Shown piece by piece: positions 42,390 through 50,849 of a stretch of DNA of 64,000 nucleotides (positions are counted from its first letter, which is position 1; each line of letters begins with the position of its first letter). This DNA comes from an uncultured Clostridia bacterium (GTDB lineage Bacteria; Bacillota; Clostridia; Christensenellales; UBA1242): assembly GCA_934757845.1 (NCBI GenBank), contig CAKVLQ010000001.1, positions 62,001-126,000 of the forward strand, in the 5' to 3' direction. Under the pieces are notes generated by a model. The model had not been told where the DNA came from. It searched no databases and saw only the letters and a list, made by a program, of their open reading frames with translations. A program made the position numbers and the translations under genes.

Positions 42390-44528
42390 ATGGATTTATT
42401 AAATCAAATTGACAAAAATAACTTTAATTTTTTAAGTTACAATCAAGTTATAAAAGCATTGAGTGAACTTAACGGAGAAAGCGTTAATAAAATTAAAAAC
42501 GAAATTGATAATCTTCTTGCAAGTGGAAAGTTAGTTAACACAAGCAAAAAGAAGATTGCAACCAGCAAAAAAGTTGGAATTTTAGAAGGAAAAATCACCA
42601 TAACCAAAGCAGGTTATGGCTTTTTCATTCCTAACGATAGTGATGAAAAAGATATTTTTATACCCGTTTCGCATTTGAATGGTGCAATGCAAAACGACAA
42701 AGTTTGGGTTCAAAAAAATTTTAATTCTTCACCTGAAAAACCAGATGGAAAAGTTGTTAAGATTTTAGAGCGAGGACTAAATGTTGTTGTTGGAAAAGTT
42801 ACAAGTTTAACCAAAAATTTTGCAATGGTTAGCCCAGACAGCAAAAGAACAAATAATATAACTATAAAGCGAACAACTGAAAATAGTTTGCTTGGTGCAA
42901 AAAAAGGCGACAAAGTTGTTGTTAAACTTACAAAACATGATAACAAACGCCCAGAAGGAAAAATTATTGAAGTTTTGCTTTCTGACAACCCTGTGAATAT
43001 TGATGTTTTGTCTATTGTTCGAGATTTTGAACTTTATGAAGAATTCCCAAAAGAAGTTTTAATTTCTGCTGATAAAGTTAAAGATAAAATTGATGAAGAA
43101 GATTTGAAAAACCGAACCGATTTAAGACACTTAAACACTTTCACAATAGACGGTGAAGATGCTCGTGATTTTGATGATGCAATTTCTATTGAGACGCTCG
43201 GCGGTGGCGAAGTTTTGCTTGGTGTGCATATTGCCGATGTTGGTCAATATGTCCCTTACGGAAGCGTTCTTGATGCCGAGGCATATAAGCGTGGAACTAG
43301 CACTTATTTCCCAAATGCTGTTTTCCCAATGCTTCCAAAACAACTTTCAAACGAAATTTGTTCGCTAAAAGAAGGTGTAGACCGTTTAACACTATCTTGT
43401 TTAATGAAAATTAACAAAGACGGAATTGTTGTTTCACACAAGATTTGTGAAAGCGTTATAAAAAGCAAAGCAAGAATGACCTATAAAAAAGTTGCAAAAA
43501 TGCTTGATGGCGACAAAGAACTTTGCAAGCAATATAACTTTTTGGTTGATGACCTTTTAAAAATGAAAGATTTGGCACTTAAACTTGAAAAAGTTCGTGA
43601 AAAACGGGGAAGTCTTAATTTTGAAATTCCTGAACCAAAAATTATTTTGAACGACAAACTTGAAATTGAAAGATTTGAAAAACGACCAAACACTATGGCA
43701 GACAGAATTATAGAGAGTTTTATGCTTATTGCCAATGAAACTGTTGCAAAAGAATTTGAAACAAAACATCTTCCATTTGTTTATCGTGTGCATGAAAAAC
43801 CTGATGTTGAAAAACTTGAAGGTTTCAAAGAATTTGCACAAAGTTTGGGATTTAATTTGAGTGGAGATTTGGAAAACTTATCTCCAAAAAAACTTCAACA
43901 ATTTATCGAGTCAGTTCCTGAAGACAAACGGCTTGCAATAAACAAAGTTTTGCTTCGTTCAATGCAAAAAGCAAAATACAGTTCAGTTTGTATGGGGCAT
44001 TATGGATTGGGTGCACAATATTATTGTCATTTCACTTCGCCAATTCGAAGATATCCTGACCTTACAATTCATCGAATAATAAAAGAGAGTTTGCACAAAA
44101 ACTTAACACCTGAAAAACTTAAAGAACTTAAAGTTTTTGTTAACAAAAGTGCACAACAATCAAGTGAACGAGAAACTATAAGCGACAAAGCCGAAATTCA
44201 AGTTGACGAATATTTTAAGGCACGATTTATGAAACAGCATGAAGGTGAAATTTTTGACGGAGTGGTATCGGGTGTTACTGAACGGGGAATTTATGTTGAA
44301 CTTGACAACACTTGCGAAGGATTTATTTTTGCCGAAAATCTTCCAGACAAATTTTATAACTTTATTGACAAAAAATTGTGTTTGGTTGGTTCTTCAACCA
44401 AGTTTACGATTGGCGATAGCATAAAAATTAAGGTTGCAAGCGTTGATGTGGAAGACCGAAAAGTTAACTTTAATTTTGTTAGTTGCAAAAATTGTAAAAA
44501 TACATTATCAAAGGAAGAAACTTTGTAA
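42390..44528 (+). CDS. rnr: Ribonuclease R
   Basis: A 712-residue 3'-to-5' exoribonuclease that degrades structured RNA and works with tmRNA and SmpB in trans-translation quality control. It has N-terminal winged-helix and cold-shock domains (about 1-205), the RNB catalytic domain with the Asp-rich motif DGEDARDFDDAI (about 254-265), and an S1 domain near the C-terminus (about 615-695). TTGGAG precedes the start. It overlaps smpB by one base (TAATG). Confidence 0.98.
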   Translation: MDLLNQIDKNNFNFLSYNQVIKALSELNGESVNKIKNEIDNLLASGKLVNTSKKKIATSKKVGILEGKITITKAGYGFFIPNDSDEKDIFIPVSHLNGAMQNDKVWVQKNFNSSPEKPDGKVVKILERGLNVVVGKVTSLTKNFAMVSPDSKRTNNITIKRTTENSLLGAKKGDKVVVKLTKHDNKRPEGKIIEVLLSDNPVNIDVLSIVRDFELYEEFPKEVLISADKVKDKIDEEDLKNRTDLRHLNTFTIDGEDARDFDDAISIETLGGGEVLLGVHIADVGQYVPYGSVLDAEAYKRGTSTYFPNAVFPMLPKQLSNEICSLKEGVDRLTLSCLMKINKDGIVVSHKICESVIKSKARMTYKKVAKMLDGDKELCKQYNFLVDDLLKMKDLALKLEKVREKRGSLNFEIPEPKIILNDKLEIERFEKRPNTMADRIIESFMLIANETVAKEFETKHLPFVYRVHEKPDVEKLEGFKEFAQSLGFNLSGDLENLSPKKLQQFIESVPEDKRLAINKVLLRSMQKAKYSSVCMGHYGLGAQYYCHFTSPIRRYPDLTIHRIIKESLHKNLTPEKLKELKVFVNKSAQQSSERETISDKAEIQVDEYFKARFMKQHEGEIFDGVVSGVTERGIYVELDNTCEGFIFAENLPDKFYNFIDKKLCLVGSSTKFTIGDSIKIKVASVDVEDRKVNFNFVSCKNCKNTLSKEETL

Positions 44529-44965
44529 TGGAACTAATTGTGGCAAACAAAAAAGCAAGATTTGAATATTTTGTTGAAGACACTTTTGAAGCGGGAATTG
44601 TTTTGCAAGGCTGTGAAGCAAAATCGGCAAAAAGCGGACACATAAGCATAGCAGAGAGTTTTGTTTCGCTTAAAAACAACGAATTATTTTTGAAAAATTG
44701 CTATATAAAAAGTTATGAAAAGGCAAGTTCGGCATTAAGCCCAGATGAACGGCGAACTCGAAAACTTTTATTGAACAAAACCGAAATTGAAAAAATCCGA
44801 AAAAAAACTGAAGTAAAAGGCTACACAATTATTCCATTGAAAGTTTATGAAAAAAATAATCTTATAAAACTTGAAATTGGCATTTGTAAAGGCAAAAAAC
44901 TTTATGACAAACGAGAAACAATAAAAAATCGGGAAATTTCACGCAAAATAAAAGAAGATTATTAA
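44528..44965 (+). CDS. smpB: SsrA-binding protein SmpB
   Basis: SmpB binds tmRNA and places it in the A site of stalled ribosomes. The 145-residue protein has the beta-barrel core (VLQGCEAKSAKSGHISIAES), the Lys/Arg-rich central segment and the basic C-terminal tail (KLYDKRETIKNREISRKIKE) that mimics an anticodon arm. Coupled to rnr. Its RNA partner ssrA is in the same window at 52400-52741, about 7.4 kb away and on the opposite strand. Confidence 0.98.
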   Translation: MELIVANKKARFEYFVEDTFEAGIVLQGCEAKSAKSGHISIAESFVSLKNNELFLKNCYIKSYEKASSALSPDERRTRKLLLNKTEIEKIRKKTEVKGYTIIPLKVYEKNNLIKLEIGICKGKKLYDKRETIKNREISRKIKEDY

Positions 44966-45002
44966 TAAAATTTATTATTTTTTAACAAACAATAAAAAAT
45001 TA

Positions 45003-45032
45003 AAAAAAACACTTGCAAAAGGTGTTTTTTTT
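45003..45032 (+). terminator. Terminator of smpB
   Basis: AAAAAACACTTGC pairs as AAAACAC with GGTGTTTT and a T run. It shares bases with the next promoter. Confidence 0.8.
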
Positions 45033-45041
45033 GTGTATAAT
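45013..45041 (+). promoter_or_regulatory. Possible promoter of tRNA-Ser
   Basis: TTGCAA (45013-45018) and TATAAT (45036-45041), 17-bp spacer, about 100 bases before the tRNA. The -35 lies inside the smpB terminator. An 11-bp inverted repeat (TTTAAAATAAA / TTTATTTTAAA) follows in the leader. Confidence 0.5.
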
Positions 45042-45139
45042 ATATTCGTTTAAAATAAAAGTCATAATCTAGGAACCAAAAGATTTATTTTAAACTTATC
45101 ATCAAACTTTTAGTGGCGAATAATCGCCCAAAAATATTT

Positions 45140-45227
45140 GCGGAGTTGGCTGAGTGGTCGAAAGCGGCGGTCTTGAAAACCGTTATAGTGAGAGCTATCT
45201 GGGGTTCGAATCCCTAACTCCGCGCCA
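45140..45227 (+). tRNA. tRNA-Ser (TGA)
   Basis: An 88-nt class II tRNA with encoded CCA: acceptor GCGGAGT / ACTCCGC, anticodon loop CTTGAAA (anticodon TGA), a long variable arm (ATAGTGAGAGCTAT) and T loop TTCGAAT. Its last 20 bases recur at 46982-47001, marking an inserted island. Confidence 0.97.
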
Positions 45228-45233
45228 CAAGAG

Positions 45234-45278
45234 AACTGTACGCACCCTCGTGAAAATGAGAAAGGCGTGCAGTTTTTT
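45234..45278 (+). terminator. Terminator after tRNA-Ser
   Basis: AACTGTACGC (45234-45243) pairs with GCGTGCAGTT (45264-45273), one G:U, followed by T's. Confidence 0.85.
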
Positions 45279-45395
45279 ATTTTACATGACTGTTTTGGAA
45301 TAGTTATCCCTTTTGAAGTTCCTAAGATAGATAATCCATCACATCTAAACTGGTTAAAGCAAAAAAGGGATGAGTTTGGAAACTTTTGTAAATAG
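45252..45395 (+). pseudogene. C-terminal remnant of an unknown protein
   Basis: A frame without a start codon reads 47 residues to a TAG at 45393-45395, including FFILHDCFGIVIPFEVPK and a final WLKQKRDEFGNF. The composition is protein-like, unlike the noncoding flanks, and the frame stays open back to the tRNA. It is probably the end of a gene cut when the island formed or decayed. Family not recognised. Confidence 0.35.
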
Positions 45396-45406
45396 CAAAA
45401 ATTATT

Positions 45407-45428
45407 AAAGTGGAGATTTCCACTTTTT
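45407..45428 (+). terminator. Terminator-like hairpin after the gene remnant
   Basis: AAAGTGGA (45407-45414) pairs with TCCACTTT (45419-45426), then T's. Confidence 0.75.
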
Positions 45429-45467
45429 TTATTTTAATAATTTCATAGTTACTCCTTATCTATTTGA

Positions 45468-46313
45468 TTATGTTTTATCAGACATATCTTCAAGTTTTTT
45501 TGCCAGTTCATAAGCCTTTGCATAAAATTCATCTATTGTCATATTTAAATATGGCTTATCATAATGCAACTCAAGAGTTACTGGACCTTGATAGTTGCAA
45601 TTTTTCAAATTTTTTAATATATTATTCCAATCTACATTTCCATCAAACGGAAACAAATGTTCATCTCTATCTTCGCCATTTGGACCATTTTCAAATTTGC
45701 CATGATTATCATGTAAATGTACCGCAAGGATTTTGTCTTTAAACAATGAAAAATTCATTTTTGTGCCATAAGGATTACAATTGGCATGGCCAGAGTCATA
45801 ACAAATTCCAAAGTTTTTGCATGTCAAATTAGTTATTGCACTTTCTAAATATCCACCAGGTAATGAGTTAGCGTTTTCCATTGCAATGGTAATGCCTTTA
45901 TTGTTCGCATAATATATCATATCTTGTAATCTATTTAATCCCACATCGGTAATATGTGATTCTGTTTCCCAACCACCATTAATATGCATGACAGCAAGAT
46001 GTATTCCACATCTTTGACAATCGTCTATATCCTTTTTGAAAACTTCAAATTTTTTATCAAATTCTAATGTTGTATTCTCATCCCATACTTCAAACATTCT
46101 GGGACAAAGTAAATGTACAAAAATTACATTTAGCCCCTTGTTTTTTGCATACATAAATTGTTCTTCACCAGTTATTATAGTTCCGTCTTTTCCAACATAA
46201 TTTTTCCAGTTAATAAAAATATTGGTAAATCCAGCTTTTTTTATAGAGTTTATTGTATCAAATGGTGAAGTATTGTAATTGTTTATGTTCACATTTATTG
46301 CAACATTTTTCAT
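45468..46313 (-). CDS. Xylose isomerase-like TIM-barrel protein
   Basis: A 281-residue cytoplasmic protein of the AP endonuclease 2 / sugar phosphate isomerase-epimerase family. Metal-binding positions are visible: MEN (Glu of the metal site), YDSGHAN (Asp and His), VHLHDNHG and a final LELHYD. No signal peptide. The family acts on sugars, inositol derivatives or keto-sugars, and the substrate cannot be read here. A GAGGAGG site precedes the ATG. It is the only intact gene of the tRNA-Ser island, and there are no sugar transport or kinase genes beside it. Confidence 0.88.
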   Translation of the reverse strand: MKNVAINVNINNYNTSPFDTINSIKKAGFTNIFINWKNYVGKDGTIITGEEQFMYAKNKGLNVIFVHLLCPRMFEVWDENTTLEFDKKFEVFKKDIDDCQRCGIHLAVMHINGGWETESHITDVGLNRLQDMIYYANNKGITIAMENANSLPGGYLESAITNLTCKNFGICYDSGHANCNPYGTKMNFSLFKDKILAVHLHDNHGKFENGPNGEDRDEHLFPFDGNVDWNNILKNLKNCNYQGPVTLELHYDKPYLNMTIDEFYAKAYELAKKLEDMSDKT

Positions 46314-46756
46314 AATTAAATCGCCCTCCTCAATTAAACAAATATTTTTTTATTGTCTATATCGTATCACAATTAAATATGTTTCGTCAACACAAAACAA
46401 AATATTGCTGTTTGATGGGAGTAAAAGAAAGAACATAAAAATTTTTTAAAAACTTTTCTAAAACTTATAATAAAAATCCACCAGTGTACCTGGTGGTTTT
46501 CTTATACAACTAAAAATCATCTAAGGAATTATAATCTTTAGATGATTTTTTTATAAAATTGTTTTAGTTAATTCATTATTATATATCCCTATTCTTCATA
46601 TACTCCTTATCTATCCTTATCTATTTGCTTTTGTTGTGTTATTCTATCACAGTTTTCGTAGGAGTAAACGGAAGAAAATATCGCTTATACAATTAAATAT
46701 AAATATTTTTATTTTACAAGACTGGGTTTAGATTCCCGGTCTTTTTTTGTAGTCTA
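46314..46756. other. Gene-free part of the tRNA-Ser island
   Basis: No gene. Three hairpins with T tails lie at 46473-46500 (CCACCAG / CTGGTGG), 46512-46553 (AAAAATCATCTAA arm) and 46720-46748 (GACTGGG / CCCGGTC). The motif ACTCCTTATCTAT occurs near 46604 and also near 45451, so the two island ends share fragments. The last hairpin looks like a tRNA T-arm remnant. Confidence 0.45.
46512..46553 (+). terminator. Terminator-like hairpin in the island
   Basis: AAAAATCATCTAA pairs with TTAGATGATTTTT, followed by T's. No gene directly upstream on this strand. Confidence 0.6.
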
Positions 46757-46981
46757 AAACCACCAGATAGTCTGGTGGTTCGGTTTAGGTTTACCGATGA
46801 GCAGAAAAAATCCCCCTTTGTGATATAATTGTTTTTGTAGTCTAACAAAGTATATCAAAGGGGGATTTTTGTCATGAAAAACGACATAAGTAGTTTAGCA
46901 CATACTTCGTGGAATTGCAAGTATCATATAGTTTTTGCACCGAAGTACAGAAGAAAAATATTTTACGGAGAAAAGAGATTA
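46757..46981 (+). mobile_element. Truncated IS200-like insertion sequence (left end and tnpA start)
   Basis: A left-end hairpin (CCACCAG / CTGGTGG, 46760-46778) is followed by a long leader hairpin whose arms flank 46826-46851 (AAAAATCCCCCTTTG with its complement), typical of IS200 translational control. tnpA then starts at ATG 46874 and reads NCKYHIVFAPKYRRKIFYGEK, the conserved N-terminus of the Y1 HUH transposase. After 36 residues it runs straight into the tRNA-Ser repeat at 46982, so the catalytic Tyr and most of the element are missing. Confidence 0.82.
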
Positions 46982-47000
46982 GAATCCCTAACTCCGCGCC

Positions 47001-47029
47001 AAAAACACCATGTTTGGTGTTTTTTTTAT
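47001..47029 (+). terminator. Terminator after the second tRNA-Ser repeat
   Basis: AAAAACACCA pairs with TTGGTGTTTTT. Probably the original terminator of tRNA-Ser before insertion. Confidence 0.85.
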
Positions 47030-47221
47030 TGCTCCGTTAGGTATTCTCACCCCTTGGGGTTTGGGTCTCGCTAGTTATAGAAATTAATCAAAAAGAGTTG
47101 GATAGTTTTTTATAAAAAAAGAACGATAATATTAAGACAAATTGTTAAAATAAAATTTTGTCGAATTTTTGAAAGATATGAAATTTGATAAAAAAGTTAG
47201 GACGAAAACATTTATATTTAT

Positions 47222-47251
47222 TTGACTTGCTTCCTGCGTTGTGTATATAAT
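47222..47251 (+). promoter_or_regulatory. Promoter of the repeat lipoprotein
   Basis: TTGACT (47222-47227) and TATAAT (47246-47251), 18-bp spacer, then a leader with AAAAGGAG. Confidence 0.72.
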
Positions 47252-47278
47252 ATATTTTGAAAATTAAAAGGAGAAAAT

Positions 47279-49486
47279 ATGAAAAAATTAAAAATTGTTT
47301 TATGTGGAATTTTGCTATCATTTGCTAGTCTTGCATTTTTTGCTTGTGGTCCACAAGATTTTAAAGAAGAAGACCTTGTGTTTAGTCAAACCACATTCAC
47401 TTATGACGGAAATTCTCATATCTTTAACATTTCTTATAAAGATGTAGAATTAACAACTGAATATTCTCTTGACGGAGAAATTTTTGTTGACAAGGATAGC
47501 ATAACTATTAGAGATGCTGGAAATTACACAGTTTATTTCAAAATTAATGCAGACGGCTTTAACGAATATGTTGGGCAAAAAGAAGTTGTGATTAATAATG
47601 CAAATTTTGATGCCGATATGTTTGTTATTAGCAATCAAACTGTAACTTATAACGGCTATGTAAATATATTTAGTGTTACTTATCCAAATATTGAAATTAA
47701 TAATGTTTTGTATTCTTGCGACCAAGGTGCAGACAAAACTTGGAAAACAAAACAAGAATTAAATTTGATAAATCCAGGCGAATATCAAGTTTACTTTAAA
47801 GTTAGTTTTGCAAATTATAACGATTATATCAGTGAAAATCCTGTTACTTTAACAATAAATTCACTTGAATGGGGTGATAAGGTTGAAGCCTTTAATACAG
47901 ATCCTGTAACTTATGACGGGAAAAGTCATATGTTCAATTTAAGAGTAAATGGAACATCAAATTTTAATGCAAAATATCGTTTGAAAGGCGAAGAAAATTG
48001 GAGAGATAAAACTGAACTAAATCTTGTTGATGCTGGCACATATCAAGTTGAATATAAAGTTAGTGCTAAAGGCTATTCACAAGATTTTGTTGGAGAACAA
48101 ACTTTTGTTATTAACAAAGCAACTTTGCAATCAAAATATGTTTCTTTAACAAATTCAAACACGGTTTCTTTTGACGCAAACGCACATATGTTTAATGTTA
48201 ATGTTGATCCTTCTATTGCAGGAGCAAAGGTTTTATATTCAATCGATAATGGTGCAACATGGAAAGAAAGAAATCAAATTAGTTTTGTTGATGCTGGAAG
48301 CTATGTTGTTAAATTTAAAATTCAATCAAAAAACTATCAAGATTTTGAAGCGCAACAAACATACACTATTGCTCCAATTTCTTTTGATCTATTAAAAATA
48401 CAAGCAACAAATCCAATTTTTACTTATGACGGAAATGCAAAAACGTTTACTGCAAACTACACAGGTAATATTCTTGGTGGGGCAACTGTTAAAGTTGAAT
48501 ATCAAGTTGATAATGGGGCTTGGCAAGAAGAACCAATCTCAAGAACAGATGTTTGTGAGATTAGTGTAAAATATAGGTTAAGTGCAAAAAATTATATAAC
48601 TGAAACTAGCAATGCAATAACTTTTGTTATTCAAGAAGCATCTTTTGAAGGGCTTGTTGAAACAACTAACTTAAATGATGTTGTATATAAAGATGCAAGA
48701 AGTGCTTATATTGCTACTTATGATGGTAATGCCAAAATGTTTGGAATTAGCGTTATGAAAGATGAAACACCTATTGAAGGAGTAACAATAAAATATTCAC
48801 TTGATAACCAAACTTGGACTGATGCATCAGAATTTTCTATAACTGAAATTGGAGAATATAAAGTTCATTATCAAATTTCAAAACCAAACTATAAAACTTT
48901 TACAGGCTCTGCAAACTTGGTAATAGACCCTGCAAAATTTGACGAAAGCAAAATTTTAATAAATGGAATAGTAACCCCAAATCTTCAATTAACTTTTAAT
49001 GGAACAGAACAAAAACCAGTTGTAACTTATGATGATAATATCAATTATACAGTTCAATATTCGCTAGACAACAAAACTTGGCAAGATGACCCACTAGGTT
49101 ATAAAGATGTGGGCATGAATTATCAAATTTATTTTAAATTATCAGAAGAAAAACATGTTGATTATAAAGGCTTTTTCTACTTCTGCATAAACAAAGCACA
49201 ATTTGATATAGAAAAAATTTCAAGGAGTGCAAAAATAGTTTTTGACGGAGAAGCCCATTCATTTGTAGTTTCTTATGACAAAGATGCTTCTTTTGGTGAA
49301 GAAATTACGGTTGAATACAAAATATCGGGTGGAGATTGGACAACTGAAGCACCAACGGGAACTGAAGTTGGCGAATATAATGTTATTTATAGATTAAAAG
49401 CAAACAACTTTGAAACATTTGAAAGTGCATATTATTCTGAAACAGATAACACAAATGGAACATTTATTATTTATAAAGACGAATAG
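47279..49486 (+). CDS. Large lipoprotein with about eight Ig-like repeats
   Basis: This 735-residue protein has a lipoprotein signal peptide ending AFFACG (lipidated Cys about residue 23). The rest is about eight repeats of 75-95 residues. Each starts with a TYDGN(S/A)H(I/M)F-like strand and contains a YSLD...W turn and a (D/E)AG(N/T/S)Y-(T/Q)V(Y/E)(F/Y)K strand, an MBG/Ig-like pattern known from bacterial surface proteins. Repeats differ enough to be stable. It would project from the membrane surface. AAAAGGAG precedes the start and a terminator follows, so it is monocistronic. The ligand is unknown. Confidence 0.85.
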   Translation: MKKLKIVLCGILLSFASLAFFACGPQDFKEEDLVFSQTTFTYDGNSHIFNISYKDVELTTEYSLDGEIFVDKDSITIRDAGNYTVYFKINADGFNEYVGQKEVVINNANFDADMFVISNQTVTYNGYVNIFSVTYPNIEINNVLYSCDQGADKTWKTKQELNLINPGEYQVYFKVSFANYNDYISENPVTLTINSLEWGDKVEAFNTDPVTYDGKSHMFNLRVNGTSNFNAKYRLKGEENWRDKTELNLVDAGTYQVEYKVSAKGYSQDFVGEQTFVINKATLQSKYVSLTNSNTVSFDANAHMFNVNVDPSIAGAKVLYSIDNGATWKERNQISFVDAGSYVVKFKIQSKNYQDFEAQQTYTIAPISFDLLKIQATNPIFTYDGNAKTFTANYTGNILGGATVKVEYQVDNGAWQEEPISRTDVCEISVKYRLSAKNYITETSNAITFVIQEASFEGLVETTNLNDVVYKDARSAYIATYDGNAKMFGISVMKDETPIEGVTIKYSLDNQTWTDASEFSITEIGEYKVHYQISKPNYKTFTGSANLVIDPAKFDESKILINGIVTPNLQLTFNGTEQKPVVTYDDNINYTVQYSLDNKTWQDDPLGYKDVGMNYQIYFKLSEEKHVDYKGFFYFCINKAQFDIEKISRSAKIVFDGEAHSFVVSYDKDASFGEEITVEYKISGGDWTTEAPTGTEVGEYNVIYRLKANNFETFESAYYSETDNTNGTFIIYKDE

Positions 49487-49502
49487 TTAATTAAACTTAA
49501 AC

Positions 49503-49531
49503 AAAAACTCACTAAAATAGTGAGTTTTTTT
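49503..49531. terminator. Bidirectional terminator
   Basis: AAAAACTCACTA pairs with TAGTGAGTTTTT between convergent genes. Confidence 0.82.
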
Positions 49532-49545
49532 AATATATCTTTAAT

Positions 49546-50697
49546 TTAATCAACATTTTTGTTTTTGTGATTTGTTATAACTTCTTTCATCATCGCTTCC
49601 ATTTGTTTCATGCACTCGGCTTGATTGAAAACTTTGCTTGATTCCAAATATTTTTGTTCATACTCTTTTTTCTCTTGTGGGTGTTCAATCCAATAATCAA
49701 TAACACGAGCCAAATCTTTTGGATTTCGTTTTTTAAAAATGCATTTGTTGTCAATAGCAAATTCTTTTGTTGCTGAAAGGGTAGAGTCGGACACAATAGT
49801 TAGTTTTCCGCACATAATTGCTTCCAAGCACGCAATGCCTTCAAGTTCAACTTCGGCTGGGTGAACATACATATCACAATAATTTAAAACATCAATAATT
49901 TCGGTTCGAGAATAAAATTTGAAAATAGGTGTAAGTGGAAGATGTTTTGCAAGTTTTTTATACAATTTTTCTTTTGGACCTTGCCCACCCAAAATTAATT
50001 GAATTTTATCTTTATATTTTGAATATTTTATTGCTTTAATCAAAGTGTCTTGCGATTTTTCCCTAGCATATCTTCCTGTTGAAAGCAAAACAATTTTGTT
50101 TTCAAATTCGCTTGGGCGAGGGGTTTCTCGTTTTTGCACATAATCATGCACACCATTTGATATAACATAACCAGGAGTTTGGCGTTTTATATTTTTTTCA
50201 AAAACACCTCTTATAAAATTTGTAGGGTAGTGAATTCCGTCAACATATTGATAAGTGTGTTTCCAAATATAGTTATAAACAAATTTGTTTAGTGGTTTCA
50301 CTTTGTTAAGTTTAACATATGAAGTTAAATTTTCGGCTTGCATATGAAATCCGCTAGTCATTGGAATATCAAGTTCGGTTGCAATTTTAACAGCGCACAT
50401 TCCAAGGCTTAAAGGAATCATAATATGCACAATATCGCTTCCAATAATTGCACTTTTAACAATGTCAATATCGGGCTTTGCGATTGTAACGCCAACTTTG
50501 TCAACATAAGAATTGAAAATTCCAAAGTTTCGGTTTGGAACAACAAAATAATTTTCTTCACCTTTTTTGTCTTGGTCGGCACAAACAATTCTTACAGTGT
50601 GCCCCTGTTGTTTTAAAAACCTTATCAAATTCATTGCTGCAATGGTTGTTCCGTTATTCTCTTTTCCAAGCACATCGCAAACTACTGTAACTATCAT
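49546..50697 (-). CDS. Family 4 glycosyltransferase (GT-B fold)
   Basis: This 383-residue protein has the GT4 pattern: an N-terminal GENNGTT-like loop (NNGTTIAAMNL), IVHIMIPLSLG, a hinge before LLSTGRYAREKSQDTL, and the donor-binding EVELEGIACLEAIMCGK with the conserved Glu pair. It resembles diacylglycerol glucosyltransferases that make membrane glycolipid anchors, so a role in glycolipid or cell-wall polymer synthesis is likely. It lacks membrane helices and probably acts at the inner membrane face. AAGGAA precedes the start. Monocistronic and convergent with the lipoprotein gene. Confidence 0.9.
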   Translation of the reverse strand: MIVTVVCDVLGKENNGTTIAAMNLIRFLKQQGHTVRIVCADQDKKGEENYFVVPNRNFGIFNSYVDKVGVTIAKPDIDIVKSAIIGSDIVHIMIPLSLGMCAVKIATELDIPMTSGFHMQAENLTSYVKLNKVKPLNKFVYNYIWKHTYQYVDGIHYPTNFIRGVFEKNIKRQTPGYVISNGVHDYVQKRETPRPSEFENKIVLLSTGRYAREKSQDTLIKAIKYSKYKDKIQLILGGQGPKEKLYKKLAKHLPLTPIFKFYSRTEIIDVLNYCDMYVHPAEVELEGIACLEAIMCGKLTIVSDSTLSATKEFAIDNKCIFKKRNPKDLARVIDYWIEHPQEKKEYEQKYLESSKVFNQAECMKQMEAMMKEVITNHKNKNVD

Positions 50698-50849
50698 AAA
50701 TTATTCCTTTATATTATTTTATGGAGATAATAATAACATTATAATACAAAAATCGTCATTTTGTAAAACAATTTAACAAATATTATGGCTTTTTGATAGT
50801 TTTTAGAGTTTTTTGTGTTATAATAAAAAAGATTTAATAGGAGAAATTT

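Larger units (their letters stand above)
45208..47001. mobile_element. 1.8 kb island between tRNA-Ser 3'-end repeats
   Basis: GAATCCCTAACTCCGCGCCA occurs at 45208-45227 (tRNA-Ser 3' end) and at 46982-47001, with a strong terminator directly after the second copy as expected for the original tRNA flank. Between them lie a gene remnant, an isomerase-like gene, gene-free sequence and a truncated IS200. No integrase remains, so the island has probably decayed by internal deletion. Confidence 0.7.

Noticed and set aside
45228..45467. Complete gene directly behind tRNA-Ser
   Set aside because: No start codon or ribosome binding site; only a C-terminal fragment can be supported.
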